Below are positions 25,082-33,079 of a stretch of DNA of 64,000 nucleotides, piece after piece. The DNA comes from Bradyrhizobium murdochi (GTDB taxonomy: Bacteria > Pseudomonadota > Alphaproteobacteria > Rhizobiales > Xanthobacteraceae), in assembly GCF_000472965.1 (NCBI RefSeq), contig NZ_AXAU01000001.1, positions 1 to 64,000 on the forward strand, written 5' to 3'. Numbering within the stretch: position 1 is the stretch's first letter; every line of letters starts with the position of its first letter. Under the pieces are notes generated by a model. The model ran no database searches. It was given only the letters and a program-made list of their open reading frames with translations, and was not told where the DNA came from. The translations under genes and the position numbers were made by a program.

Positions 25082-25573
25082 ATGCCTGACAGAGACCTGA
25101 ATGAATTGTTCCTGGATACGCTGAAGGACATATACTACGCCGAGAAGCAGATCCTGAAGGCGCTGCCGAAAATGGCGAAGGCTGCCACCTCGGACAATCT
25201 GCGGGCCGCCTTCGAAAAGCACCACGAAGAGACCGAGGCGCATGTCGAAAGGCTGGAAGAGATATTCGAACTTCTCGGCAAGCCAGCGCGCGGCAAGAAG
25301 TGCGAAGCGATCGAGGGCATCATCGATGAAGGCAAGGACATCATGGAGCAGTATGCCCATACGTCCGCGCTCGATGCCGGCCTGTTGGCCGCCGCCCAGT
25401 CGGTCGAGCATTACGAGATTTCTCGTTACGGCACCCTGAAAGCCTGGGCCGCCAAGCTCAACAATCCGCAAGCCGTCAAGCTGATCGACCAGACGCTCGC
25501 CGAAGAGAAAAAGACCGACGAAACCCTGACCAAGATCGCGGAGACCGAGGTCAATTACGAGGCCGCGGCATAG
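25082..25573 (+). CDS. DUF892 ferritin-like protein (YciE/YciF family)
   Basis: A 163-residue four-helix protein: LNELFLDTLKDIYYAEKQIL, then AFEKHHEETEAHVERLEEIF, SVEHYEISRYGTLKAWA and LAEEKKTDETLTKIAETEVN. Glu and His residues on helices (YAEKQ, HHEETEAH, EHYE, EE) are the di-iron-site-like ligands of this family, which is stress-induced (osmotic, stationary phase) and whose reaction is not established. GGAGGAAG precedes the ATG, and an EcfG-type promoter lies upstream. Confidence 0.88.
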   Translation: MPDRDLNELFLDTLKDIYYAEKQILKALPKMAKAATSDNLRAAFEKHHEETEAHVERLEEIFELLGKPARGKKCEAIEGIIDEGKDIMEQYAHTSALDAGLLAAAQSVEHYEISRYGTLKAWAAKLNNPQAVKLIDQTLAEEKKTDETLTKIAETEVNYEAAA

Positions 25574-25898
25574 GACCCGCTAGTTCTACCGCGTCATAGC
25601 TGCTCAAACCCTCATCCTGGGGCCCCGCAGAGCGGGCGTCTCGAAGGATTAGGCTGCAGATGGGGTCGTCGGCGTCCAGGAGAGCATCTTGGCAATCTGT
25701 TTCGACTTCCGGACCAGAGCCTCATGGCTCCCGCCGGAGTTCGAGACCATAGGGGAACACGGCGGCAAAACGATCGCCGAGGGAGTAGTTTCGCGGGTCG
25801 CACAAATTATTTGCGCGCCGGGGGCCAGCGTAAGCAAACGTTTAGCCGCTGCCCGTAAAATGCCGGCATCAACTTCTGCATTAACCTCTGGTTAGTCC
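25574..25898. other. Intergenic region with a partial family B repeat
   Basis: 25611-25650 (CTCATCCTGG to GTCTCGAAGGATTAGG) resembles the left half of the repeat at 9211-9314, and TTCGAGACC near 25740 may be its right half. A short open frame here shows no conserved features. Confidence 0.45.
25881..25895. promoter_or_regulatory. CtrA-like box, 7 of 8
   Basis: TTAACCTCTGGTTAG, i.e. TTAA-N7-TTAG, ending 3 bases before the ATG at 25899. Confidence 0.3.
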
Positions 25899-26426
25899 AT
25901 GCGCCTTCTGCCGATGAAAGAGCCGGACAGGTCCTGGCGGTCGATCAAGGGCCAGTGGAAGAAGGACGCCGAAAGCGTCGGCGAGGACTTTTCGACCTTT
26001 TCGACGGGAAGCTATACAGCCTATGACGGGTTGACCAGGGAAGGCGATCACCCCAGCCTGTACTGCCTATCCGACGGCGAGCGCATCCACGCGGCCTGCC
26101 AGGTCAGCCGCCTGATGATGAGCAAATTTCCGGATCCCATCCTCCGCGCGCGCTTTATCGTGGTGTCGCCGGTTTACGAACTCGGCATCGCCGATGCCGG
26201 CCAGTACGCCCAGACGATGGTGGCGCTGTTCTCAGGCATCGTGTGGCTGTCGAGGGATACGATGTCGGCGAGCCACATCCGGTTTTTCCTGCGCAGTCCT
26301 GGAGACTCGCAGTTCTTCGCGGCGCTGCAGGCGTCGACGCCGGGCTCGCTGTTTTCGAAGTTCACGATCGACGGGGCGCTGATCGAGTGCAGTCTCAAGG
26401 AAGACGAGATGGCGGAATCCGCGTGA
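25899..26426 (+). CDS. Hypothetical protein upstream of a c-di-GMP enzyme
   Basis: A 175-residue soluble protein with no recognised domain. It starts MRLLPMKEPDRSWRSIKGQW and contains ESVGEDFSTFSTGSYTAYDG, YELGIADAGQYAQTMVAL and SRDTMSASHIRFFLRSPGD. The alternation of strands and helices suggests a single alpha/beta domain. ATG 25914 is an alternative start. A CtrA-like box abuts the start codon. The next gene on the strand, 92 bases on, is a GGDEF-EAL protein, so a role in the same process is possible but unproven. Confidence 0.6.
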   Translation: MRLLPMKEPDRSWRSIKGQWKKDAESVGEDFSTFSTGSYTAYDGLTREGDHPSLYCLSDGERIHAACQVSRLMMSKFPDPILRARFIVVSPVYELGIADAGQYAQTMVALFSGIVWLSRDTMSASHIRFFLRSPGDSQFFAALQASTPGSLFSKFTIDGALIECSLKEDEMAESA

Positions 26427-26439
26427 TTCCGCGGCCGCT

Positions 26440-26454
26440 TTAACCTCCCGATAA
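26440..26454. promoter_or_regulatory. CtrA-like box, 7 of 8
   Basis: TTAACCTCCCGATAA, i.e. TTAA-N7-ATAA, 64 bases before the GGDEF-EAL ATG. Confidence 0.3.
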
Positions 26455-26518
26455 CTCATTTTGCTAACGCCCTCTTGGCTTGTGGTCCCTACAACACGCG
26501 CCTGTGGGGGCAGCGAAA

Positions 26519-29239
26519 ATGCTGAATAATCCATCGGACGACGTCATCGCGGAGAGCCAGCCGCTGTTCGGTCGCGGCATGCCGTGGCCGATCAGGCTGG
26601 GCGCGATCCAGTGGCTGATCCTGAGTTCGGCAGCGCTCGTGCTCGCGATCATGCTCGGCACCGGCTATTTCGCCATGCAATACCGCGAGCGGGCGCTGGA
26701 AGTCGCCGAGCGCGAACTCAACAACAGCGCGCTCTTGCTGTCGCGGCATTTCGACCAGCAACTGAACGATCTCCAGCATGTGCATGAGGATGTCGTATCC
26801 GGCATGCGGGCCGACGGGGTCGATACGTCGGATGAGTTCGAGCAGAGAATGTCGACCTTAAGCGCGCATGAGATGCTGCGCAGCAAGCTTTCGGCGCTGC
26901 CCCATGTCGGCGCGCTGAACCTGTGGAACGTCAAGGGATGGTTGATCAATTCCTCCGAGATGTGGCCGGTCCCCGATCTCAGCATTGCGGACCGTCAGTA
27001 CTTCAAGGAGTTCACGTCGGGAAAACCGACCCCCGATGTGATCGTCGAGCCGGTCGTCAGCAAGGTGACGAGGAACTGGACCACGCTATTTGCGCGCAAG
27101 ATCGTCGGCCGTAATGGCGAGATCATCGGATTTGCCAGCCGCGGCGTCGAACCTTCGCATTTCGAGGCCTTTGTCGGATCGCTGGAGCTCAATAGCGATA
27201 CCGCGATCTCGATGATTCACCGCAACGGCACCATCATTGCGCGCTATCCGAAGGACGACAGCCTGATCGGCTTCAATGTCGCCGGAAGCGAAGCGTTTCA
27301 GCGCGCGCTGGCGGTCGATGGCAACGCATCCGGGCGCTTCACCAGCGCGAGGCTGGCGGAAGACAAGGTCGGCGCGGTCAAGTCGCTCATGCACTTCCCG
27401 ATCCTGATCGTGGCGACCACCCGAACGGAGGCTGCGTTGGCCGACTGGCGGGCGCAGACCAGGCTGCAATTTTTCGCGGCGGCGCTGGCGATCATCGTCG
27501 TGATCGGCATGGTCTTCCTGATCGTGCGTCAGCTCCGCCGCCAGCATGCCGCCGCGCAGCGCAAGCTTTCGGAGAAGAGCCAGCATCTCGACACAGCCAT
27601 CAACAACATGACGCAGGGCCTGCTCCTGTTCGATTCCTCGGGCCGTCTCGTGATCTGCAACAGGCGTTATATCGATATGTTCGGGCTCTCGCCGGAGGTC
27701 GTCAAACCCGGCTGTCATCTGCGCGACCTGATCCGGCACCGTCAGGAACGCGGCTCCTTTCTCGGCGACGTCGACGCCTATTGCGACCGCTTCCTCGATC
27801 CCAACGGCAGTCTCGTTCAGGACACCGTGACCTCGACACCAGACGGGCGCACGATCCGGCTGATCTTCAAGCGCTCGGCGGACGGCGGCTGGGCCGCGAC
27901 GTTGGAAGACGTCACCGAAGGGCGGCGCGATCAGGCCAGGATCGAACATCTCGCCCATTACGACGCGCTGACCAATCTGCCGAACCGCACCCTGTTCCAG
28001 CGCCATGCGGAGGGACTGCTGCTGGAAACCGAGGGACGCGAGTTTGCGATCCTCTATATCGACATCGACGAGTTCAAACGCATCAATGACACGCTGGGAC
28101 ATCTGATCGGCGACGAGTTCCTGAAGGGTGTGGCGGAGCGGTTGCGCCAGTCGGTGGGTGCTGAGGATTTCATCGCCCGCCTCGGCGGGGACGAATTCGC
28201 TATCCTTCAGCACGGCATCGAGAGCGCCGAGGATGTTCACGCGCTGGTCGCGCGGATCTATCAAGCGCTGCGTACGCCGTTCGACTGCCATGGCCATCAG
28301 CTTTCCAGCGATGCCAGCATCGGCGTCGCGATTGCCCCGCGCGACGGCTCGGACCTGCTCGATCTCCTGAAGAACGCTGACCTCGCAATGTATGCGGCTA
28401 AGGCCGCCGGCCGCAGGACCTATCGCTTCTTCGATCCGGAGATGGAGCAGCAGGCCAATCACCGCCGTGAACTGGAGGCAGACTTGCGCGAGGCGCTGGT
28501 GCAGGGCGGGTTCGAACTGCACTATCAGCCGCAGGTCGATCTGCGAAGCGACTGCGTCACCGGCTGCGAGGCGTTATTGCGCTGGCGGCATCCGGTACGC
28601 GGCATGGTCTCGCCCGCCGACTTCGTGCCGGTCGCCGAGGAGACCGGCCTGATCGAGGAGATCGGGCAATGGGTGTTGCGCACCGCCTGTGCCGAAGCCG
28701 CAGCCTGGCCGGCTCATGTCCGAATCGCCGTCAACGTTTCGCCGATCCAGTTCCGGTCGGAAATGCTGTCGGTGAAAGTCGCCGCTGTCCTTGCCGAGAC
28801 CGGGCTCGACCCGCGCCGCCTGGAGCTGGAGATCACGGAGGCCGTTCTGATCGCGGACGATGACGCTGCGCTTGCGACGCTGAACCAGCTCCGCGCGCTC
28901 GGCATTCACATCGCGCTCGACGATTTCGGCACCGGCTATTCTTCGCTGCAATATCTGCAGCGCTTCCCCTTCGACAAGATCAAGATCGACCGCTCCTTCG
29001 TCAAGGAAGTGACGCGCAATGCCTCGTCGGCCTCGATCATCCGCGCGGTGGTCAGCATCGCCGCCGACCGCAACATGATCACGACTGCCGAAGGCGTCGA
29101 GACGTTGCAGCAGCGCGAGACCGTGCAGAGTCTCGGATGCACGCAGATGCAGGGCTATCTGTTCAGCGCCGCGCGCCCCGCGCAGGAAATCCGCGCGCTA
29201 TTGGCATCGGGGGAGGCCGGCGTCGACGCCGCGGCGTGA
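26519..29239 (+). CDS. Membrane GGDEF-EAL protein (c-di-GMP synthesis/hydrolysis) with Cache and PAS
   Basis: A 906-residue protein. Transmembrane helix near 28-50, a periplasmic dCache-like sensor, a second helix near 321-338, PAS_7-like domain near 355-465, GGDEF (RLGGDEFAIL near 556) and EAL (EALLRW near 683). EAL catalytic residues look complete: NVSPIQF, ELEITEAVLI, LDDFGTGYSS, KIDRSF, TAEGVET. The cyclase active motif is intact, but the RxxD inhibitory site before it is GAED. Such proteins set c-di-GMP for motility or biofilm. GGGGG precedes ATG 26519. It converges on the hybrid kinase at 29252. Confidence 0.9.
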   Translation: MLNNPSDDVIAESQPLFGRGMPWPIRLGAIQWLILSSAALVLAIMLGTGYFAMQYRERALEVAERELNNSALLLSRHFDQQLNDLQHVHEDVVSGMRADGVDTSDEFEQRMSTLSAHEMLRSKLSALPHVGALNLWNVKGWLINSSEMWPVPDLSIADRQYFKEFTSGKPTPDVIVEPVVSKVTRNWTTLFARKIVGRNGEIIGFASRGVEPSHFEAFVGSLELNSDTAISMIHRNGTIIARYPKDDSLIGFNVAGSEAFQRALAVDGNASGRFTSARLAEDKVGAVKSLMHFPILIVATTRTEAALADWRAQTRLQFFAAALAIIVVIGMVFLIVRQLRRQHAAAQRKLSEKSQHLDTAINNMTQGLLLFDSSGRLVICNRRYIDMFGLSPEVVKPGCHLRDLIRHRQERGSFLGDVDAYCDRFLDPNGSLVQDTVTSTPDGRTIRLIFKRSADGGWAATLEDVTEGRRDQARIEHLAHYDALTNLPNRTLFQRHAEGLLLETEGREFAILYIDIDEFKRINDTLGHLIGDEFLKGVAERLRQSVGAEDFIARLGGDEFAILQHGIESAEDVHALVARIYQALRTPFDCHGHQLSSDASIGVAIAPRDGSDLLDLLKNADLAMYAAKAAGRRTYRFFDPEMEQQANHRRELEADLREALVQGGFELHYQPQVDLRSDCVTGCEALLRWRHPVRGMVSPADFVPVAEETGLIEEIGQWVLRTACAEAAAWPAHVRIAVNVSPIQFRSEMLSVKVAAVLAETGLDPRRLELEITEAVLIADDDAALATLNQLRALGIHIALDDFGTGYSSLQYLQRFPFDKIKIDRSFVKEVTRNASSASIIRAVVSIAADRNMITTAEGVETLQQRETVQSLGCTQMQGYLFSAARPAQEIRALLASGEAGVDAAA

Positions 29240-29251
29240 GGCGTTTATGCC

Positions 29252-31705
29252 CTAGCGGCGCGCCTCGGAAATGGCCTTCCTGAGAATCCGCGACAGCAGT
29301 TCCACCGAATAGGGTTTCTGGATCAGCTCGAAGCCGCGGTGGGCGCTCTCCGCCAGCACGTTGCTGTAGCCGCTGGTCAGGACCACGGGCAGGCCGGGAT
29401 AGCGTTCGCGCACGATGCCGGCGAGCTCGACGCCGTTCATCCCGGGCATGATGACGTCGGAAAATACCAGGTCGGCGGAAAACTCGTCCTCGGCCAGGAT
29501 TGCGAGCGCGGCGTCAGCGCTCGCTACGCGGCGCACGGTGTAGCCGAGATCTTCCAACAGTTCGGTGGAGAACTGGCCGACGTCGTCATTGTCCTCGACC
29601 ACGAGGACGCGGTAGCCGCGGCCGCGGGCAGCGGGCTCGCTGGCGGTCGCGGCGGCTTCGCTCGTATCGGCCGGCACCGCGGCCTGCGGCAGGTAGATCG
29701 TAAACGTCGCGCCCCGGCCGGGCTCACTTGCAACTGCGATATCGCCGTCGGATTGCTTGGCAAAACCGAATGCCTGGCTCAGCCCGAGGCCGGTGCCCTT
29801 GCCGACTTCCTTGGTGGTGAAGAACGGCTCGAAGATCGTCTCGAGCAGGGCAGGGGCAATGCCGCAGCCGGTGTCGGTCACGGTGATGGCGACGAAATCG
29901 CCGCTGCGGGCGGGCTGGGCACGCAGCGGCGGAATCGCATCCACCTTGCGGACCTGAATGGTCAGCTGGCCCTCGCTGTCCATGGCATCGCGGCTGTTGA
30001 CGGCAAGATTCATCAGCGCGGTTTCGAATTGCGCGACGTCGGCGATTGCGAAGCAATTGAGATCGGCGATGTCGACGTCGATCCTGATCCGGGCGCCGAC
30101 GAGGGGACGGATCAATTGCGCGACGGACTCGACCTGGGTGCCGACGTTGAACACCTGCGGCTTGAGCGGCTGCCTGCGGGCGAACGCCAGCAATTGTCCG
30201 GTCAGCTTGGAGGCGCGCTCCACGGTCTCGGCGATCGCGTCGATGTAGCGCCGGCGCCGCTCTTCCGGCAACTCGCGGCGGCGCAGGAAATCGGTCGCGG
30301 AGCGGATGATGGTCAGCAGATTGTTGAAATCGTGCGCCACGCCGCCGGTCAACTGTCCGACCGCTTCCATTTTCTGCGACTGGCGCAGCGCTTCTTCGCC
30401 CTGGCGGCGCTCGGTGACGTCGATGGCCTCCGGCACCGCGCCGATGACGGTGCCGTGCCGGTCGTGCAGCGGGCGCATCGCGAAATCGAAATAGCGGTCG
30501 CCGATCGGCAGCTGCAGCAGCATTTCAATCTTGACCTCTTCGCCCTGCATGACCGTGATGAAGGCGTCGCGGACGGCGTCGCGCATGCCGGAGGTCGCGG
30601 CAAACCATGGCGTTTCCCAGAACGGCTGGCCGACCACCGCGCCGGCGTCGGCGCGGATGCCGGCCAACGCCGTGCTGTTGGCATAGAGAACCTCGCCGTG
30701 TTGGTTGAGCAACGCCTGATATTGATGGCTGGTCTCGAAGATCGCCCGCATCTGGGCTTCACTGGATTCGAGCTGCGCCGTCCGCTCGGCGATCCGCATT
30801 TCGAGAATTTCGTTCAGCCGGCGCAGATCGTGCTCGGCCTGCTTGGCCGAGGTGACGTCGTGGGCAACGCCGATGAAGCCGATGTGCTTGCCGGTTGGAT
30901 CCCAGCGCGGCTGGGATTCCGAGCGCAGCCACCGCCATTCGCCGTCGGCGCGCTGGTAGCGGGCCTCCAGCACGAACGGCTTGAGCGATGCTTCGCCTGC
31001 GACGGATTCCTGGACAACGCGGGCCGCGTCGTCCGGATGCAGCCTTTTGCGCCAGTCGAACACGATAGCTTCCTCGAACGGCAGTCCAAGGAAATCGACA
31101 TAGGCCTGGTTGGCGAAGGAACGCGTGCGGTCGAGCTTGGTAACCCAGATCGGCACCGGCGCGCTGTCGGCGATCAGGCGAAAGCGCTCCTCGCTTTCAC
31201 GCAAGGTTTCTTGCGCCAGCATTTGAGCGGTGACGTCGCAATCCGCGCCGACCAGGCGCAGCGCGCGGCCGTCGGCCTCACGCTCGATCTTGGCGACGAC
31301 GCGGATCCAGCGGACCGCGCCGTCGTTCGGCCGCACGATGCGGTATTCGGCCGAATAGTCCTCGCTCTGGCTTTTCAATACGCCGAACAAATGTTGGACC
31401 GTTCGCTCGCGATCCTCGGGATGGATTCGACTGACCCATTCCTCGTAGGTCTCGTTGGCCGCCTCGGGCGGCAACCCGTGAACGAGAAGATATTCGGGGG
31501 AGCGGCGGTTCTTGACGCCGTCACGGAAATCGATTTCGAGACCGCCGACGCCGGCGATGCGCTGGATCCGCGCCAACTCCGCTTCGCGCTCCTGCAAAGC
31601 ACGATGAGCTCTGTCGCGCTCATCAGCGATTTCCTGCAGATCTTGTCGCAAGCGTTCGGCGGCGGCGACTTCAGGCAGGAGGTTCGTCGTGTCGGAAGGT
31701 GTCAT
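29252..31705 (-). CDS. Cytoplasmic three-PAS hybrid histidine kinase with C-terminal receiver
   Basis: An 817-residue protein without membrane segments. After a coiled N-terminus come three PAS/PAC units (about 45-165, 170-290, 320-440), HisKA with GGVAHDFNNLLTI (His near 458), HATPase with DTGCGIA and GKGTGLGLSQAFGF, and a receiver with phospho-acceptor Asp in LVFSDVIMPG near 749. The H-box HDFNNLL and this architecture put it in the HWE-unrelated hybrid class common in Bradyrhizobium; the protein at 41261-42778 is a shorter paralogue. The receiver implies phosphorelay to an unlinked partner. A TTG at 31717 would add four residues. Confidence 0.9.
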   Translation of the reverse strand: MTPSDTTNLLPEVAAAERLRQDLQEIADERDRAHRALQEREAELARIQRIAGVGGLEIDFRDGVKNRRSPEYLLVHGLPPEAANETYEEWVSRIHPEDRERTVQHLFGVLKSQSEDYSAEYRIVRPNDGAVRWIRVVAKIEREADGRALRLVGADCDVTAQMLAQETLRESEERFRLIADSAPVPIWVTKLDRTRSFANQAYVDFLGLPFEEAIVFDWRKRLHPDDAARVVQESVAGEASLKPFVLEARYQRADGEWRWLRSESQPRWDPTGKHIGFIGVAHDVTSAKQAEHDLRRLNEILEMRIAERTAQLESSEAQMRAIFETSHQYQALLNQHGEVLYANSTALAGIRADAGAVVGQPFWETPWFAATSGMRDAVRDAFITVMQGEEVKIEMLLQLPIGDRYFDFAMRPLHDRHGTVIGAVPEAIDVTERRQGEEALRQSQKMEAVGQLTGGVAHDFNNLLTIIRSATDFLRRRELPEERRRRYIDAIAETVERASKLTGQLLAFARRQPLKPQVFNVGTQVESVAQLIRPLVGARIRIDVDIADLNCFAIADVAQFETALMNLAVNSRDAMDSEGQLTIQVRKVDAIPPLRAQPARSGDFVAITVTDTGCGIAPALLETIFEPFFTTKEVGKGTGLGLSQAFGFAKQSDGDIAVASEPGRGATFTIYLPQAAVPADTSEAAATASEPAARGRGYRVLVVEDNDDVGQFSTELLEDLGYTVRRVASADAALAILAEDEFSADLVFSDVIMPGMNGVELAGIVRERYPGLPVVLTSGYSNVLAESAHRGFELIQKPYSVELLSRILRKAISEARR

Positions 31706-31761
31706 GCGTGCCGGCAACCTCTGGCGGCACTTTCACACAAGAGCCGGCGCGTTAGCCAGCC

Positions 31762-32535
31762 TCATTTGCTCTTGGTGGTTGACCGGCAGTTATAGGCCCT
31801 GCGGAACCCGGCGGCCTGCGCATCTTCTTCGGAACAGAACCAGCGATCCGGCCTGGTCAGTCCCGGGTAGGAGCGGCATGCCTGCAGATGGTAGATGCCA
31901 AGGTTCCCGGTGACGCGCGCGCGTACCGCGTACTTGCCTTTGATGTTGCAATTCGCCGGCATCACGAGATCCTCGGGGAACAGCGCCTCGCGGATTTCGC
32001 GATCGCGATCGGCGCGGCACGCGGCGCCGAGCAGGGGGGCGTCTTTCTTCCCGGCGCGGAACTCGCGCGGTGCGACGAAGCAGCCTTTCCAGAGTCCCTG
32101 GCGGTCGTCCTTGGCGCGGGCTTCGTCCACCGTGAAGCGCCCGCTGGCGGAGGCCTCGACATTCAGGGCAAATCCCTTGCGGACCAGCAACTGGCTGAGA
32201 CTGGTGGTGTCGCCCTCGATCTTGCACACGCCAATGCGTCGCTTCTTGTAGACGGGATCGGGACCCAGATCGTCGCAGCGGACTTGTTTGCCGCCGATCA
32301 ACTTGGTCAGTTGATCGCGCGCTTCGATCCCGCAGGTCCAGCTATCGGCGTGTTCGTCGATGCAGAGCTGATCGGCAGCCGGGACATCGATGCCGTCGAG
32401 GCGGTAGGTGACATTACCGAACTGAAGGGTGCTGCCATCCCGCACGATGGCAGTGGCAGCCAAACTCTGGCTGGCTGGAACGACAATCGACAGCAACGCC
32501 GCAACCAGAAGAATTCGTGACCGCATCTGATTCAT
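31762..32535 (-). CDS. Secreted staphylococcal-nuclease-like (SNase) protein
   Basis: A 257-residue exported protein: signal peptide MRSRILLVAALLSIVVPASQ (from the internal Met4), then an OB-fold thermonuclease-like domain with LQFGNVTYRLDGIDVPAADQ, RDQLTKLIGGKQVRC and VRKGFALNVEASASGRFTVD followed by EARAKDDRQGLW. SNase catalytic Arg/Glu pairs are only partly conserved, so nuclease activity is uncertain. The C-terminal extension has several cysteines and NCNIKGKYAVRARVTGNLGI with HLQACRSYPGL, a pattern seen after SNase domains where a nuclease product is excreted. Confidence 0.8.
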   Translation of the reverse strand: MNQMRSRILLVAALLSIVVPASQSLAATAIVRDGSTLQFGNVTYRLDGIDVPAADQLCIDEHADSWTCGIEARDQLTKLIGGKQVRCDDLGPDPVYKKRRIGVCKIEGDTTSLSQLLVRKGFALNVEASASGRFTVDEARAKDDRQGLWKGCFVAPREFRAGKKDAPLLGAACRADRDREIREALFPEDLVMPANCNIKGKYAVRARVTGNLGIYHLQACRSYPGLTRPDRWFCSEEDAQAAGFRRAYNCRSTTKSK

Positions 32536-32684
32536 TTCAAGTCAATTCCACACCCGCCGCAGCCTTCTAGCATAAGCTGACGTGATTGAACCAAGATGCC
32601 GGCGCTAATGGCGCAAGCGAAACATGTTGGGGAAAGCCGTGAGCGCGGTTGCGACCAGACGACAACGGCCCATTGACTTCATAG

Positions 32685-32699
32685 GAACAAAATAAGAAC
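32685..32699. promoter_or_regulatory. LexA (SOS) box, alphaproteobacterial type
   Basis: GAACAAAATAAGAAC is GAAC-N7-GAAC, the complement of the GTTC-N7-GTTC consensus. It overlaps the -10 region of a candidate promoter with TTGACT at 32673-32678 and lies 32 bases before the gene at 32732. Confidence 0.6.
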
Positions 32700-32731
32700 A
32701 TGGACCGTCTCGCTCAACACGGATTAAGCTC

Positions 32732-32941
32732 ATGTCGTCCTCTTCACAGCCGAAGTCCGAAGAGAACGACGAGCTGGAAGCCGCTGTAGATCAGGCGATT
32801 TCTGCCTGTGGTGGGGACATGAGGGCGACGATCCGCGCGTTGATCGTGGCCAACGACTACCTGGAATCCGAGGTCGGCGAGCTGATGAAAGCGGTATCCC
32901 GCGCCTATGCGCGGGGCCGCTTCAACTCCTATTCCGGCTGA
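32732..32941 (+). CDS. Small conserved protein, probably SOS-regulated
   Basis: A 69-residue charged helical protein: MSSSSQPKSEENDELEAAVD, then DMRATIRALIVANDYLESEV and MKAVSRAYARGRF. I recognise it as a small rhizobial conserved protein but know of no function. The start lies 32 bases after a perfect GAAC-N7-GAAC LexA box, so it may be part of the DNA-damage regulon. No strong ribosome site is seen. It lies between the divergent SNase-like gene and pccA. Confidence 0.7.
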   Translation: MSSSSQPKSEENDELEAAVDQAISACGGDMRATIRALIVANDYLESEVGELMKAVSRAYARGRFNSYSG

Positions 32942-33079
32942 ATTACCGCCGGGCGGCACCGCGAAGCCGGTACGAGACCGTTGCCTCCATCGATTTTTGC
33001 TGTACGACGGGTGTGTTACCCGCGTCCCGCATGTCTCATTGCGGGGGAGGATCCCGCCCAAAGCTCAAGCAAGAAGAAC

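Noticed and set aside
25689..25895. A 68-codon frame in the repeat region
   Set aside because: Most of it derives from a degenerate intergenic repeat.
29339..31795. An 818-codon open frame antisense to the hybrid histidine kinase
   Set aside because: No recognisable domains, and composition typical of a GC-rich antisense shadow; the kinase on the other strand has complete motifs.
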